Origin: CAZCZZ01 sp964503335
GTDB taxonomy: Bacteria; Verrucomicrobiota; Kiritimatiellia; CAIVKH01
DNA length: 51,764 nt
Reading direction: 5' to 3'
Assembly: GCA_964503335.1 (NCBI GenBank)
Contig: CAZCZZ010000025.1
Span: 1 to 51,764, forward strand
Every line of letters starts with the position of its first letter. Position 1 is the first letter of the stretch. The position numbers and the translations under genes were made by a program. The notes under the pieces are model-generated. The model saw only the letters and a program-made list of their open reading frames with translations, was not told the DNA's origin and made no database searches. Of the stretch, positions 7,850-15,856 are shown piece after piece.

Positions 7850-8938
7850 ATGATCGAAGGGAACTATCTTGAGAAGCTGAACGCGCGCATCGGCGCGCTG
7901 GAGGCCGAGCTTTCGCTGCCCGCGACCGCGGCAAACCAGAATCGCTACCGCAAGCTCGTTGCCGATCATCTCAACCTCAAGGAAGTCCAGAAGAAGGCGG
8001 AACTCTACTTCCGGCTCCTGCGCGAACGCGACGAGAGCAAGAGTATGCTCGATTCCACGGCGGAAGCGGACGAGATGCGCGACATGGCCCAGGCTGAGCT
8101 TCGTGAGATCGAAGAGCAGCTCCCGAAGGCCGAACGCGAGTTCATGATTTCCCTGCTGCCGCCCGATCCCGACGATAGCCGCAACACCATCATCGAAATT
8201 CGCGCCGGCACCGGCGGCGACGAGGCGGGCCTCTTCGCCGGCGACCTGTTCCGCATGTACAGCCGCTACGCGGAAAAGCGCGGGTGGACGGTCAGCGTCT
8301 TCGACGCCACCCAGGCCGAGATGGGCGGCTACAAGGAAATCGTTTTCAGCGTCGAGGGCGAAAACGTGTACCGCACGCTCCGCTACGAGAGCGGCGGGCA
8401 TCGCGTGCAGCGCATCCCGGTGACGGAGGCCAACGGACGGATTCACACCTCCGCGGCCACAGTCGCCGTGTTGCCGGAAGCGGATGAGACGGACCACGTC
8501 GACATCAAGCCCGACGATATCCGTATCGACCGGTTCCGCGCCTCCGGCGCTGGCGGACAGAAGGTCAACAAGACCGAGTCCGCGATTCGCATCACGCATC
8601 TGCCCACGGGCTTTGTCGTGCAGTGCCAGGACGAACGGTCGCAGGGACGCAACAAGGACAAGGCGATGAAGGCCCTGTCCACGAAGTTGCTCGACCATAT
8701 CCGCGCCGGCGAACGGGCCAAGATGGCGGACGAGCGCAAGACGCAGATCGGCACGGGCGACCGCAGCGAGCGCATCCGCACCTACAACTTCCCGCAGAAC
8801 CGCGTCACCGACCACCGGATCAACCTCACGCTGTACAACCTGGACACCGTGATCGAAGGCCAGATCGATGCCCTCGTTGACGCGCTCTACGAGCGCGACG
8901 TGGAACTCAAGCTCAAGAAGCACCTCGCCAACGCGTGA
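7850..8938 (+). CDS. prfA: Peptide chain release factor 1
   Basis: RF1 recognises UAA and UAG stop codons in the ribosomal A site and triggers peptidyl-tRNA hydrolysis. From ATG 7850 the product has 362 residues, the normal size. The stop-codon-reading PxT tripeptide is PVT at residues 190-192, which marks RF1 rather than RF2 (which has SPF). The catalytic GGQ is at about residue 235 in SGAGGQKVNKTESA. The open frame continues upstream to 7685 but is only read-through of the intergenic region. The stop overlaps the prmC start (GTGA), coupling the factor to the methylase that modifies its GGQ glutamine. Confidence 0.97.
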   Translation: MIEGNYLEKLNARIGALEAELSLPATAANQNRYRKLVADHLNLKEVQKKAELYFRLLRERDESKSMLDSTAEADEMRDMAQAELREIEEQLPKAEREFMISLLPPDPDDSRNTIIEIRAGTGGDEAGLFAGDLFRMYSRYAEKRGWTVSVFDATQAEMGGYKEIVFSVEGENVYRTLRYESGGHRVQRIPVTEANGRIHTSAATVAVLPEADETDHVDIKPDDIRIDRFRASGAGGQKVNKTESAIRITHLPTGFVVQCQDERSQGRNKDKAMKALSTKLLDHIRAGERAKMADERKTQIGTGDRSERIRTYNFPQNRVTDHRINLTLYNLDTVIEGQIDALVDALYERDVELKLKKHLANA

Positions 8939-9786
8939 AAACGATCGCGGCCACGCTTCAAGACCTCGGCGGGGCGTTTCGGGATGCCGGCCTTGACGAA
9001 GCGCGGCTCAAAGCCGCCTTGGTGATCGAAGAGGTCACGGGACTCCACCGGCTCCAATGGCATGGCACATCCCGCCACCTGACCGCGGATGAGCTTGTCC
9101 GGATCGACGGCATGAAGGCGCGCATGCTCCAGGGGGAGCCGATTCAGTACGTCTTCGGCGCGACGAATTTCCTGGGACGTCTCTTTGTTTCCGATCGTCG
9201 CGCCCTCGTGCCGCGTCCCGAAACCGAGGAGCTGGTCGAACAGGTTCTTGGTGCCCGGAAGGTCTGGGCGCGTACGGCCCCCGTCGTGGTCGATATCGGC
9301 ACCGGGACGGGCTGCATCATCATCACCATCGCTGCTGAGAAGAGGGCCGCGAAATGCTTCGCGCTCGATACCAGTGCCGACGCACTCTCGCTGGCGCATG
9401 AGAACGCGAAGCGACTTGGCGTGGAGCAACGCATCACGTTCGTTCAGGCCGATGCCTTGACGGGTTGGAACCATGGGCCGATTGATCTCATCGTCTCAAA
9501 TCCCCCCTACATCGCGACCCATGAACTTGCCGGGCTGCCGCGGGAGATCCGGGAGCATGAACCCGTCTCGGCGCTCGACGGCGGTGTGTCAGGCCTCGTG
9601 ATCGTGGAGAGGATCCTTCAACAGGCATTTCCCCTTTTGGCCGATGGTGGTAGCCTGTTCATGGAAATCGGGTCGGATCAGGGGAAGTCGGCGCCGGAGG
9701 CGGCGGCGCGCGCCGGATTCCGCCATGTCGAAGTCCTGAAAGATCTCGCGAAGAACGACCGCATGCTGGTTTGCGAAAAGTCATGA
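8935..9786 (+). CDS. prmC: Release factor glutamine methyltransferase
   Basis: PrmC uses S-adenosylmethionine to N5-methylate the glutamine of the release-factor GGQ motif. The 283-residue product has an N-terminal helical domain and a Rossmann methyltransferase domain. The SAM-binding motif is VVDIGTGTGCI, and the glutamine-binding NPPY motif lies in LIVSNPPYIATHE. The RPETE motif (ALVPRPETEEL) is also present. The start is GTG 8935 overlapping the prfA stop, the usual prfA-prmC arrangement. The stop overlaps the next gene by ATGA. Confidence 0.95.
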   Translation: MKTIAATLQDLGGAFRDAGLDEARLKAALVIEEVTGLHRLQWHGTSRHLTADELVRIDGMKARMLQGEPIQYVFGATNFLGRLFVSDRRALVPRPETEELVEQVLGARKVWARTAPVVVDIGTGTGCIIITIAAEKRAAKCFALDTSADALSLAHENAKRLGVEQRITFVQADALTGWNHGPIDLIVSNPPYIATHELAGLPREIREHEPVSALDGGVSGLVIVERILQQAFPLLADGGSLFMEIGSDQGKSAPEAAARAGFRHVEVLKDLAKNDRMLVCEKS

Positions 9787-10286
9787 AGGCCAAGAATTTC
9801 ACCCGGTCCGGAAAGTACATCCCGAAGCGGGAGCCGAATCCGTTTGTCATGCCTGTCGTCATGCTGGCAGGCGTCCTTCTTTTCGCCCAGATGGTCTGGG
9901 TGAAGGACAACGACTATCTGTTCCAGGCTTTTTCGGTCCAGCGGTTTCAGTGCAATACATGCAACGGGCTGGGTGTGGTCAGGGACGAGGCGGATGACAA
10001 GACGCTCGTCCTTTGCGAGATCTGCATGGGCGTCGGCGCCCACAACGTCCGCCGCGTGGATGAGGAAGACAAGCGCTGCCCGCCGTGCGACGGGATGGGG
10101 CGCATAAGCGATGCGCCGGGCGAAGGACGGACCTGCAAGCGCTGTGATGGACGTGGACTTATCCGCAAAGAACGCTGGTCCGGATCGCCGGAGAGCCTCC
10201 GGATCAACCAGGTGGTCATTGATCAGAAACCCACGGAAACGACGCTGGTGCCCAAGGCCGTGCCCGACGTGGAGCAAAGCGAGTAA
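9783..10286 (+). CDS. Membrane-anchored protein with four CxxCxGxG zinc-binding repeats
   Basis: This 167-residue protein is not recognised as a named gene. A basic N-terminus is followed by one transmembrane segment at about residues 21-40. Four DnaJ-like CxxCxGxG units follow: C57/C60, C78/C81, C99/C102 and C118/C121. In DnaJ, four such units bind two zinc ions and contact unfolded polypeptides; here there is no J-domain. It is translationally coupled to prmC (ATGA) and ends 3 bases before ffh. Co-expression with the signal recognition particle could point to a role at the membrane in protein targeting or folding, but that is inference. Confidence 0.8.
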   Translation: MKAKNFTRSGKYIPKREPNPFVMPVVMLAGVLLFAQMVWVKDNDYLFQAFSVQRFQCNTCNGLGVVRDEADDKTLVLCEICMGVGAHNVRRVDEEDKRCPPCDGMGRISDAPGEGRTCKRCDGRGLIRKERWSGSPESLRINQVVIDQKPTETTLVPKAVPDVEQSE

Positions 10287-10289
10287 CCC

Positions 10290-11618
10290 ATGTTCGACAA
10301 GCTCACCACATCGTTCCAGAAGATCTTCAAGAACCTGCGCGGCTACGGGAAACTGAGCGAAGCCAACATCCAGGATTCGCTTCGCGAAGTGCGGCTGGCA
10401 TTGCTCGAGGCCGATGTGAACTTCCAGGTGGTGAAGGATTTCACCCAGCGCATCCGCGAGAAATGCGTCGGCCTCGAAGTTGTCGATACGGTCACCCCGG
10501 GCCAGCAGGTCATCAAGTTCGTCCACGACGAGATGGTCAATCTCCTCGGCGGCGAGCGAAAGGACTTCGACCTCGCCGCGCAGCCGGCGACGATCATGCT
10601 GATCGGCTTGCACGGGTCGGGCAAGACCACGACCGCCGGCAAGCTGGCCAACCGCTGGAAGAAGAGCGGCAAGACCGTTCTCCTCGTCGCGTGCGATATC
10701 CGACGCCCGGCCGCCGTGGACCAGCTCAAGATCCTCGCAGGGCAGGCAGGGGCTGGAATCGTCACACCGCTTCCCGGTGAATCCGTTCCCGACCTGGGCG
10801 CCCGTGCGCTCAAGCACGCGGTACAGAACCGGTTCGACATCGCGATCTTTGACACGGGCGGCCGATTCCAGATCGACGAGGAACTTGTAGGTGAACTCAA
10901 GGAACTCAGGGACGCCATCCAGCCACGCAACACCGTACTCGTCGTCGATGCCGCCATCGGCCAGGAGTCCGTCAACGTCGCCGGAACCTTCCACAAGGAA
11001 GTGGGCCTCACGGGTTTGATCCTGACCAAGCTTGATGGCGACGCCCGTGGCGGCGCGGCGCTTTCAGTCCAATCGGTCACCGGCTGCCCGATCCTGCTCG
11101 TCGGCGTGGGTGAGAAGATGGAGAACCTTGAACCCTTCCATCCCGACCGCATGGCCTCGCGTATCCTTGGCATGGGCGACGTGGTCAGTTTCGTCGAAAA
11201 GGCGCAGGAAGCCCTTGCGCAGGAAGACTTTTCGGGGATGGAGCAGCGCATCCTGAGCGACGACCTGAATCTCGAGGATTTCCTGGGTCAGCTGCGCCAG
11301 ATGAAGAAGCTGGGTCCGCTGGAGAATCTCCTTGAACTACTTCCCGGCCATGCTAACGTCCCCGCCCGCGTTAAGGACCAAGTCTCGGGCTTTTCCGGGA
11401 AGGAAATGAAGCGCACGGAGGCGATTATCCTCAGCATGACGCGAGAGGAAAGGCGCCGTCCGGGTCTGATCGACGCGAGTCGCAAGCGTCGAATCGCAGC
11501 AGGAAGCGGTACCGAGGTCCGGTACGTAAACGAGCTTCTCAAGCGGTTTGATGACGCGCGTAAGATGGCCAAACAGTTGAAGAAGCACCAAAAGAAGTTG
11601 CTTCGCTTTGGCCGGTGA
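10290..11618 (+). CDS. ffh: Signal recognition particle protein Ffh
   Basis: Ffh is the SRP54 GTPase. With SRP RNA it binds signal sequences of nascent membrane proteins and docks with FtsY. The 442-residue product has the N domain and the G domain with P-loop GLHGSGKTTTAGKLA near residue 106. It also has the DIRRPAAVDQL and TKLDGDARGGAALS motifs and a C-terminal M domain with the RNA-binding SRKRRIAAGSG element. One oddity is the G3 motif, which reads DTGGRFQ where the family almost always has DTAGR. The rest looks functional. It lies between the zinc-repeat protein and rpsP. Confidence 0.97.
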   Translation: MFDKLTTSFQKIFKNLRGYGKLSEANIQDSLREVRLALLEADVNFQVVKDFTQRIREKCVGLEVVDTVTPGQQVIKFVHDEMVNLLGGERKDFDLAAQPATIMLIGLHGSGKTTTAGKLANRWKKSGKTVLLVACDIRRPAAVDQLKILAGQAGAGIVTPLPGESVPDLGARALKHAVQNRFDIAIFDTGGRFQIDEELVGELKELRDAIQPRNTVLVVDAAIGQESVNVAGTFHKEVGLTGLILTKLDGDARGGAALSVQSVTGCPILLVGVGEKMENLEPFHPDRMASRILGMGDVVSFVEKAQEALAQEDFSGMEQRILSDDLNLEDFLGQLRQMKKLGPLENLLELLPGHANVPARVKDQVSGFSGKEMKRTEAIILSMTREERRRPGLIDASRKRRIAAGSGTEVRYVNELLKRFDDARKMAKQLKKHQKKLLRFGR

Positions 11619-11657
11619 GTTAACAGAGACGACTTTTTAGAGGTTGTTGGAGGAAGT

Positions 11658-11927
11658 ATGGCAGTAAAGATTCGTATGCGCCGGATGGGTAGTAACAACA
11701 ATCCCTTCTTCCGGATTGTCGCCACAGATTCGCGAAGCCCTCAGTCCGGTCGCTACCTTGAGACCCTTGGCTGGTATGACCCCAAGAAGGACAAAGGCGC
11801 CAACTTCGAACTGAAGATGGATCGCGTGGATTTCTGGAAGACCCGCGGCGCGATCATTACCGAGAGCGTGGCCAACCTCGTCAAGAAGGCGAAGAAGTCC
11901 GCGCCCGCTCCCGCAGCTACCGCCTAG
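11658..11927 (+). CDS. rpsP: Ribosomal protein bS16
   Basis: This 89-residue small-subunit protein starts MAVKIRMRRMGSNNNPFFRIV, with NNPFFRIV typical of bS16. An excellent Shine-Dalgarno (TTGGAGGAAG) precedes the ATG. The Ala/Lys-rich tail is normal for the family. The order ffh-rpsP-khpA-trmD-rplS is the common bacterial one, except that rimM is absent here. Confidence 0.96.
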   Translation: MAVKIRMRRMGSNNNPFFRIVATDSRSPQSGRYLETLGWYDPKKDKGANFELKMDRVDFWKTRGAIITESVANLVKKAKKSAPAPAATA

Positions 11928-11951
11928 CGCGTAGCCGCAAGGTTATCCTCC

Positions 11952-12182
11952 ATGATGAATTACGTCCAAAGTCTCATTCTGCCCCTCGTCGACCATCCCA
12001 ACGATGTCCACATGACGGCGATCGACGGCGAGAAGACCCTCGTGATCGAACTGCGCTGCAACAGCCAGGACCTGGGCAAGGTGATCGGCAAGAACGGCAA
12101 GACCATCCAAGCCGTCCGCGCCCTCCTCAGCACCCTCGCTTCCCGCCAGGGCAAGCGCGCGCTGATCGAAGTCGTCGAATAG
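11952..12182 (+). CDS. khpA: KH-domain RNA-binding protein KhpA
   Basis: This 76-residue single-KH-domain protein has the nucleic-acid-binding GxxG loop as GKNG at residues 46-49 in LGKVIGKNGKTIQAVR. KhpA proteins bind many RNAs, often with KhpB/Jag, and influence cell division and envelope processes in some bacteria. The position directly after rpsP is the standard one. A long word-repeat hairpin follows the gene. Confidence 0.92.
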   Translation: MMNYVQSLILPLVDHPNDVHMTAIDGEKTLVIELRCNSQDLGKVIGKNGKTIQAVRALLSTLASRQGKRALIEVVE

Positions 12183-12211
12183 CATCCGAAGCGGAACGAT
12201 TCGGACTTGTC

Positions 12212-12308
12212 TTAACCACGAATGGACACCCATCGACACGAATTCTGATTCTGAGGATCGATCCAATCCCTCCTTAATTCGTGTCCATTCGTGTCCATTC
12301 GTGGTTAA
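12212..12308 (+). repeat. CACGAATGGACACGAAT-type inverted repeat between khpA and trmD
   Basis: The left arm begins TTAACCACGAATGGACACC at 12212 and the right arm ends TCCATTCGTGGTTAA at 12308, forming a long hairpin around a loop of about 28 bases. Each arm is itself made of imperfect direct CACGAATGGA words. Another full copy lies at 28185-28301 and a half copy at 22757-22790. It occupies the place where rimM would be expected. Confidence 0.85.
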
Positions 12309-12332
12309 ATTTCCTGGTTCCGGATCTTCTCC

Positions 12333-12998
12333 ATGCAGATCGACATCATCACCATCTTTCCCCGGATGCTCGACGGTATCCTCTGCGAAAGCATGATGAA
12401 ACGCGCCACGCAGCAGGGCGCGGTTACGTTTCGCCCCATTGACCTGCGCGATTTCACGAGCGACCGCCACAAGACCACCGACGACCGACCCTTTGGCGGC
12501 GGTCCCGGCATGGTCATGAAGTGCGAGCCGATCTTCAAAGCCATCGAATCCGTCCGCACCCCGGAGTCCAAGGTCATCCTCATGACCCCGCAGGGTCGGC
12601 CCTTCAAGCAATCCATCGCCCGCGACCTGTCTGCGGAGAAGCACCTCATCATCCTCTGCGGCCACTACGAAGGCATCGATGAACGTGTCCGGGACGCCCT
12701 GGTGCATGAGGAGATATCCATCGGCGACTACGTCCTCACCAACGGGGCTATAGCCGCCGCCATCGTCATTGACGCCGTGGTTCGTCTCCTGCCCGGGGTC
12801 GTAGGCGGGGAGGGCGCCACGGAGCAGGAATCCTTCTCGGACGGACTCCTGGAATACCCCCAATACACCCGCCCGGCCGAATTCCAGGGCATGAAAGTCC
12901 CGGATGTCCTTCTTTCAGGCAACCACGAGGAAGTCGCCCGCTGGCGGAAACAGCAGTCCGAACAGCGCACCCGCGCCCGCCGCCCAGATCTTCTGTAG
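12333..12998 (+). CDS. trmD: tRNA (guanine-37-N1)-methyltransferase
   Basis: TrmD methylates G37 next to the anticodon and prevents +1 frameshifting. The 221-residue product is a SPOUT methyltransferase. It has the N-terminal IDIITIFPRM, the loop TDDRPFGGGPGMVMK, and the knot that binds SAM (ILCGHYEGIDERV and SIGDYVLTNGA). The conserved LLEYPQYTRP segment is also present. All regions needed for activity appear intact. It lies between two repeat hairpins, so transcription from khpA into trmD and on to rplS may be modulated there. Confidence 0.96.
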   Translation: MQIDIITIFPRMLDGILCESMMKRATQQGAVTFRPIDLRDFTSDRHKTTDDRPFGGGPGMVMKCEPIFKAIESVRTPESKVILMTPQGRPFKQSIARDLSAEKHLIILCGHYEGIDERVRDALVHEEISIGDYVLTNGAIAAAIVIDAVVRLLPGVVGGEGATEQESFSDGLLEYPQYTRPAEFQGMKVPDVLLSGNHEEVARWRKQQSEQRTRARRPDLL

Positions 12999-13010
12999 GG
13001 GGGGCTCGGC

Positions 13011-13103
13011 CTCGTAATCATACTCTTAATCATAATCTTCGGCTCATCCGGATTCCTGATCTGGCTCCGATGATCGGAAGAGTACGATTATGATTACGAT
13101 GAG
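13011..13103 (+). repeat. GTAATCATAATC-type inverted repeat between trmD and rplS
   Basis: AT-rich words (GTAATCAT, CTTAATCATAATCTTC) on the left pair with GATTATGATTACGATGAG on the right, about 50 bases further on. The same family recurs at 15754-15846. Confidence 0.8.
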
Positions 13104-13132
13104 GAGGGGCAAAATACACTGCACAATCGCCC

Positions 13133-13160
13133 TTGACTCACGTGCTTTGCTACGTATGAT
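13133..13160 (+). promoter_or_regulatory. Sigma-70-type promoter upstream of rplS
   Basis: TTGACT (13133-13138) and TATGAT (13155-13160) are spaced by 16 bases, 31 bases before the preferred rplS ATG. They lie just downstream of the repeat hairpin. The match to the consensus is good, which suggests that rplS has its own promoter. Confidence 0.6.
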
Positions 13161-13191
13161 CGCCGCCTTTCTACAAGGTAAGGGCATGATC

Positions 13192-13578
13192 ATGGCTACG
13201 AGCATTTTTCAGAAGATCGACGCGGAAACCCGCAAGGACAAGAAACTTCCGAAGTTTGGCGTTGGTGACAACGTCAAGGTTCACGTGAAGATCAAGGAAG
13301 GCGACAAGGAGCGCGTCCAGGTTTTTGCGGGTACGGTCATCGCGATGGATGGTCATGGCGCTGCCGAGACGTTCACGGTCCGTCGTATCTCCTACGGCGA
13401 AGGCGTGGAGCGCAAGTTCCCCAAGTTCTCCCCGGCCATTGAGAAGCTCGAACTCGAGCGCTCGGGCAAGGTGCGTCGCGCGAAGCTCTATTACCTGCGC
13501 GGCCTCACGGGCAAGAAGTCCCGCGTCAAAGAACAGACCCGTGAAGAATCTCCCGCCTCCGCTCCTGCTGGAGCGTAA
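13192..13578 (+). CDS. rplS: Ribosomal protein bL19
   Basis: This 128-residue large-subunit protein lies at the 30S-50S interface. The conserved core includes FGVGDNVKVHVKIKEGDKER, RRISYGEGVERKFP and VRRAKLYYLRGLTGK. ATG 13192 is chosen because AAGGTAAGGG sits at the right distance upstream; ATG 13186 is too close to it. The longer frame back to 13090 includes promoter and repeat sequence. The 3' end overlaps rnhB by 38 bases. Confidence 0.95.
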   Translation: MATSIFQKIDAETRKDKKLPKFGVGDNVKVHVKIKEGDKERVQVFAGTVIAMDGHGAAETFTVRRISYGEGVERKFPKFSPAIEKLELERSGKVRRAKLYYLRGLTGKKSRVKEQTREESPASAPAGA

Positions 13579-14185
13579 GGCCTGGTCTGCCGGTCACCGC
13601 AGGGTGGCCGGAATCGACGAAGCGGGAAGGGGTCCCCTCGCGGGACCCGTCGTTGCCGCCGCCGTCTGCATCGAAGCTACCAACCTCGAAGAACTTGCTC
13701 AAACGAGCCTTCTGGGTCTTACCGATTCCAAGAAGCTATCCGCTGCACGGCGTGAGAAATTCTTTGAGATCCTGACCGCTTCATCCGCCATCACCTACGG
13801 CGTGGGTCAGGTCTCCGCCGAAGAAATCGACCGCATCAACATCCTCAATGCCACGCATCTCGCAATGCGTCGCGCGCTTGAAACGCTTCGGCCGCCCGTC
13901 GAACTGGTCCTTGTGGATGGCTTGCCCGTTCCCGGACTTCCCACGGCGTCGGAAGCGATTGTCAAAGGCGACGCCTTGTCGGCTCTGATCGCCGCTGCGA
14001 GTATCATCGCCAAGGTTACCCGGGATCGGCAGATGGACGAGCTCGATGCGCGTCACCCGCAGTATGGCTTCAAGGACCACAAAGGCTACGGCACCGCCGC
14101 ACACCTCGAAGCGATCCGCGTGCACGGGCCGATCCCCGAACATCGTCGCTCGTTCGCGCCGATCCGGGATGCAGCCCGTTCGTAG
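13541..14185 (+). CDS. rnhB: Ribonuclease HII
   Basis: RNase HII cleaves the RNA strand of RNA-DNA hybrids and removes misincorporated ribonucleotides. From GTG 13541 the product has 214 residues. The catalytic signature is GIDEAGRGPLAGPVVAAAV, which contains the D-E pair. Further acidic positions are in VLVDGLPVPG and SIIAKVTRDR, and GFKDHKGYGT is also conserved. No ATG lies near the expected N-terminus. GTG 13541 inside the rplS end is the best start, but the ribosome site is weak. Confidence 0.92.
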   Translation: MKNLPPPLLLERKAWSAGHRRVAGIDEAGRGPLAGPVVAAAVCIEATNLEELAQTSLLGLTDSKKLSAARREKFFEILTASSAITYGVGQVSAEEIDRINILNATHLAMRRALETLRPPVELVLVDGLPVPGLPTASEAIVKGDALSALIAAASIIAKVTRDRQMDELDARHPQYGFKDHKGYGTAAHLEAIRVHGPIPEHRRSFAPIRDAARS

Positions 14186-14319
14186 TCAGGCACGCCGCGA
14201 AGCAAGTGCCGTGGGTTGGGGGGCCCCCCGCGACTTGGTCGCAGACGTCCGGCGTCGGTCACTACAAACGTGCCGTTCGTTCTTGCTCACCGCGTTCGAC
14301 CTGCCGCATCTTCGCCGCC

Positions 14320-14742
14320 ATGCTTCGTTTTATCCTCGATCGCTTTCGTCGCGCGCGTGAGCCGCTTCACCTGCAAACAGGCAAGTGGGGCGAAGCCGTG
14401 GCGGAGCGGCATCTTCTCGCCAAGGGCTACAAGGTGCTGGGTCGACGCGTTCGCATCGGGCGCCGCGCCGAAGTGGATTTGTTGATGCAGAACGAAAGCG
14501 CACTGGTCTTCGTCGAGGTCAAGACGCGCGGCACGTTGCGCTTCGGAAGCGGGATGACCTACGCCAAGCGGCGGATGATCTCCCATGCTGCGGTGCGCTA
14601 TGTCCAGCGGATGCGTCAGAAGCCGCCACACGTGCGCTTTGATGTCGTCATGGTGACTGGCCAGGAAGCGATGGGGTTGCCTGAAATCAGGCACATCGAA
14701 AACGCCTTCCCGCTGACCGACAACTTGAGGATGCCTACATGA
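14320..14742 (+). CDS. yraN: UPF0102 family protein YraN
   Basis: This 140-residue protein has an endonuclease-like fold. The conserved pattern is GKWGEAVAERHLLAKGY, then AEVDLLMQ and LVFVEVKTR, which matches the E...D...ExK metal-binding arrangement of restriction-endonuclease-type folds. Its cellular role is not established. The ATG at 14320 fits the family; the upstream frame is intergenic. The gene follows rnhB by 134 bases, as is usual for rplS-rnhB-yraN clusters. It overlaps the next gene by 4 bases (ATGA). Confidence 0.92.
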   Translation: MLRFILDRFRRAREPLHLQTGKWGEAVAERHLLAKGYKVLGRRVRIGRRAEVDLLMQNESALVFVEVKTRGTLRFGSGMTYAKRRMISHAAVRYVQRMRQKPPHVRFDVVMVTGQEAMGLPEIRHIENAFPLTDNLRMPT

Positions 14743-15740
14743 ACACGACCCGAGGATTCGTCACCGGCATATCCCTGTTCGCTGTGATTTCCGTCGATGC
14801 GCAGGACTTCGAGATTCCGTCGGAGTGGATCGACTCCGGAATGCAGGTGATCCAGCAGCTCGACACGATGGGCATCGATGTCACGCAGTTGGTGAACGGC
14901 CCCCCGCCGGCGGAGTGGCAGCAATTCTGGACGGGCATCGAGTCATCGCTGCATTCGGAGTCGCTCGACGAAATGGCGTGGATGCTGCCCGAGGTGAAAG
15001 CCGCGCTCGGCCTGCTGGACCAGGTTCCATCCGCACGTCCCTATGCCGATTGGCTCAGGCAACGCCTCGACTACTTCGAGATGGCGAGCGAAGTGTTGCA
15101 GGAGGAAGAGGAAGTCGCGCCGCCGCCCCGGAAGCCCGAGGGCAAGCCGAGAATCGTGACACCAAAGAAGCCTGTTCCTCCGTCGCCTCCTTCACCACAG
15201 AAGCGAGCGGTTTCGAACAAGAAGGCTGCAGACCTTGGCAAGTGGGAGAAGAAGCTCGCCAGCCGGCCGGCACCGAAGAACGCGGCACAGCTTGTTCCCG
15301 GACTGAAGCGTGTATTCCGCGCCGAGGGAATCCCGGAAGCGCTGGTGTGGATGGCTGAAGTGGAATCGTCGTTCGATCCAGCAGCGCGCAGTCCTGTCGG
15401 CGCCACTGGACTATTTCAATTCATGCCTGCGACAGCGAAACGGTTCGGGCTTCAGGTGAGCCCGACGGATGAACGTCTCCAGCCCAATAGGATTGCGTTG
15501 GCCGCCGCCAAATACCTCAAGTTCCTGCACCGCCGCTTCGGTTCGTGGCCCCTCGCGATGGCCGCCTACAATGCGGGTGAAGGCCGTGTCGGCGGTCTTC
15601 TTTCCAAACACAAAGCCACGACCTTTGACCAGATCGCTGACAAGCTCCCCCTGGAAACCCGCATGTACGTCCCCAAAATCATCGCGACGGTAAAACTGCG
15701 CGAAGGGGTTGATGCGAGGACGCTGCCGGGGCCGGGATAA
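14739..15740 (+). CDS. Exported lytic transglycosylase (SLT domain)
   Basis: This predicted periplasmic murein-cleaving enzyme has 333 residues. It starts with a signal peptide (MNTTRGFVTGISLFAVISVDA). A unique helical region of about 100 residues and a Pro/Lys-rich linker (about 125-165) follow, then the SLT domain. Catalytic features are the glutamate in MAEVESSFDPAARSPVGATG, then LFQFMPATAKRFG and AYNAGEGRVGG. The domain order suggests a secreted or membrane-tethered enzyme. It is translationally coupled to yraN. Confidence 0.93.
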   Translation: MNTTRGFVTGISLFAVISVDAQDFEIPSEWIDSGMQVIQQLDTMGIDVTQLVNGPPPAEWQQFWTGIESSLHSESLDEMAWMLPEVKAALGLLDQVPSARPYADWLRQRLDYFEMASEVLQEEEEVAPPPRKPEGKPRIVTPKKPVPPSPPSPQKRAVSNKKAADLGKWEKKLASRPAPKNAAQLVPGLKRVFRAEGIPEALVWMAEVESSFDPAARSPVGATGLFQFMPATAKRFGLQVSPTDERLQPNRIALAAAKYLKFLHRRFGSWPLAMAAYNAGEGRVGGLLSKHKATTFDQIADKLPLETRMYVPKIIATVKLREGVDARTLPGPG

Positions 15741-15753
15741 ACCTCCCTCTTCA

Positions 15754-15846
15754 TCATAATCGTAATCTTAATCTTAATCATCCTCTCATCCGATTCCGAT
15801 TCCGAATCCGATGAACCGAAGATTATGATTAAGATTACGATTATGA
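15754..15846 (+). repeat. TAATCTTAATC-type inverted repeat after the transglycosylase gene
   Basis: The left arm TCATAATCGTAATCTTAATC starts at 15754. Its near-perfect reverse complement ends at 15846, with a GC-richer centre built of CCGATT words. The family is the same as at 13011. It separates two convergent genes and could terminate transcription in both directions. Confidence 0.85.
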
Positions 15847-15856
15847 CAGAAGACGA

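Noticed and set aside
7667..8923. 418-residue open frame antisense to prfA
   Set aside because: prfA is unambiguous on the other strand; the antisense product has no family resemblance.
9678..10994. 438-residue minus-strand frame over prmC, the zinc protein and ffh
   Set aside because: It crosses three well-supported plus-strand genes and shows the low-complexity composition of a GC shadow.
14186..14319. tRNA or other RNA gene between rnhB and yraN
   Set aside because: No T-loop GGTTCGA-type segment with matching acceptor stem could be found; only a G/C run is seen.
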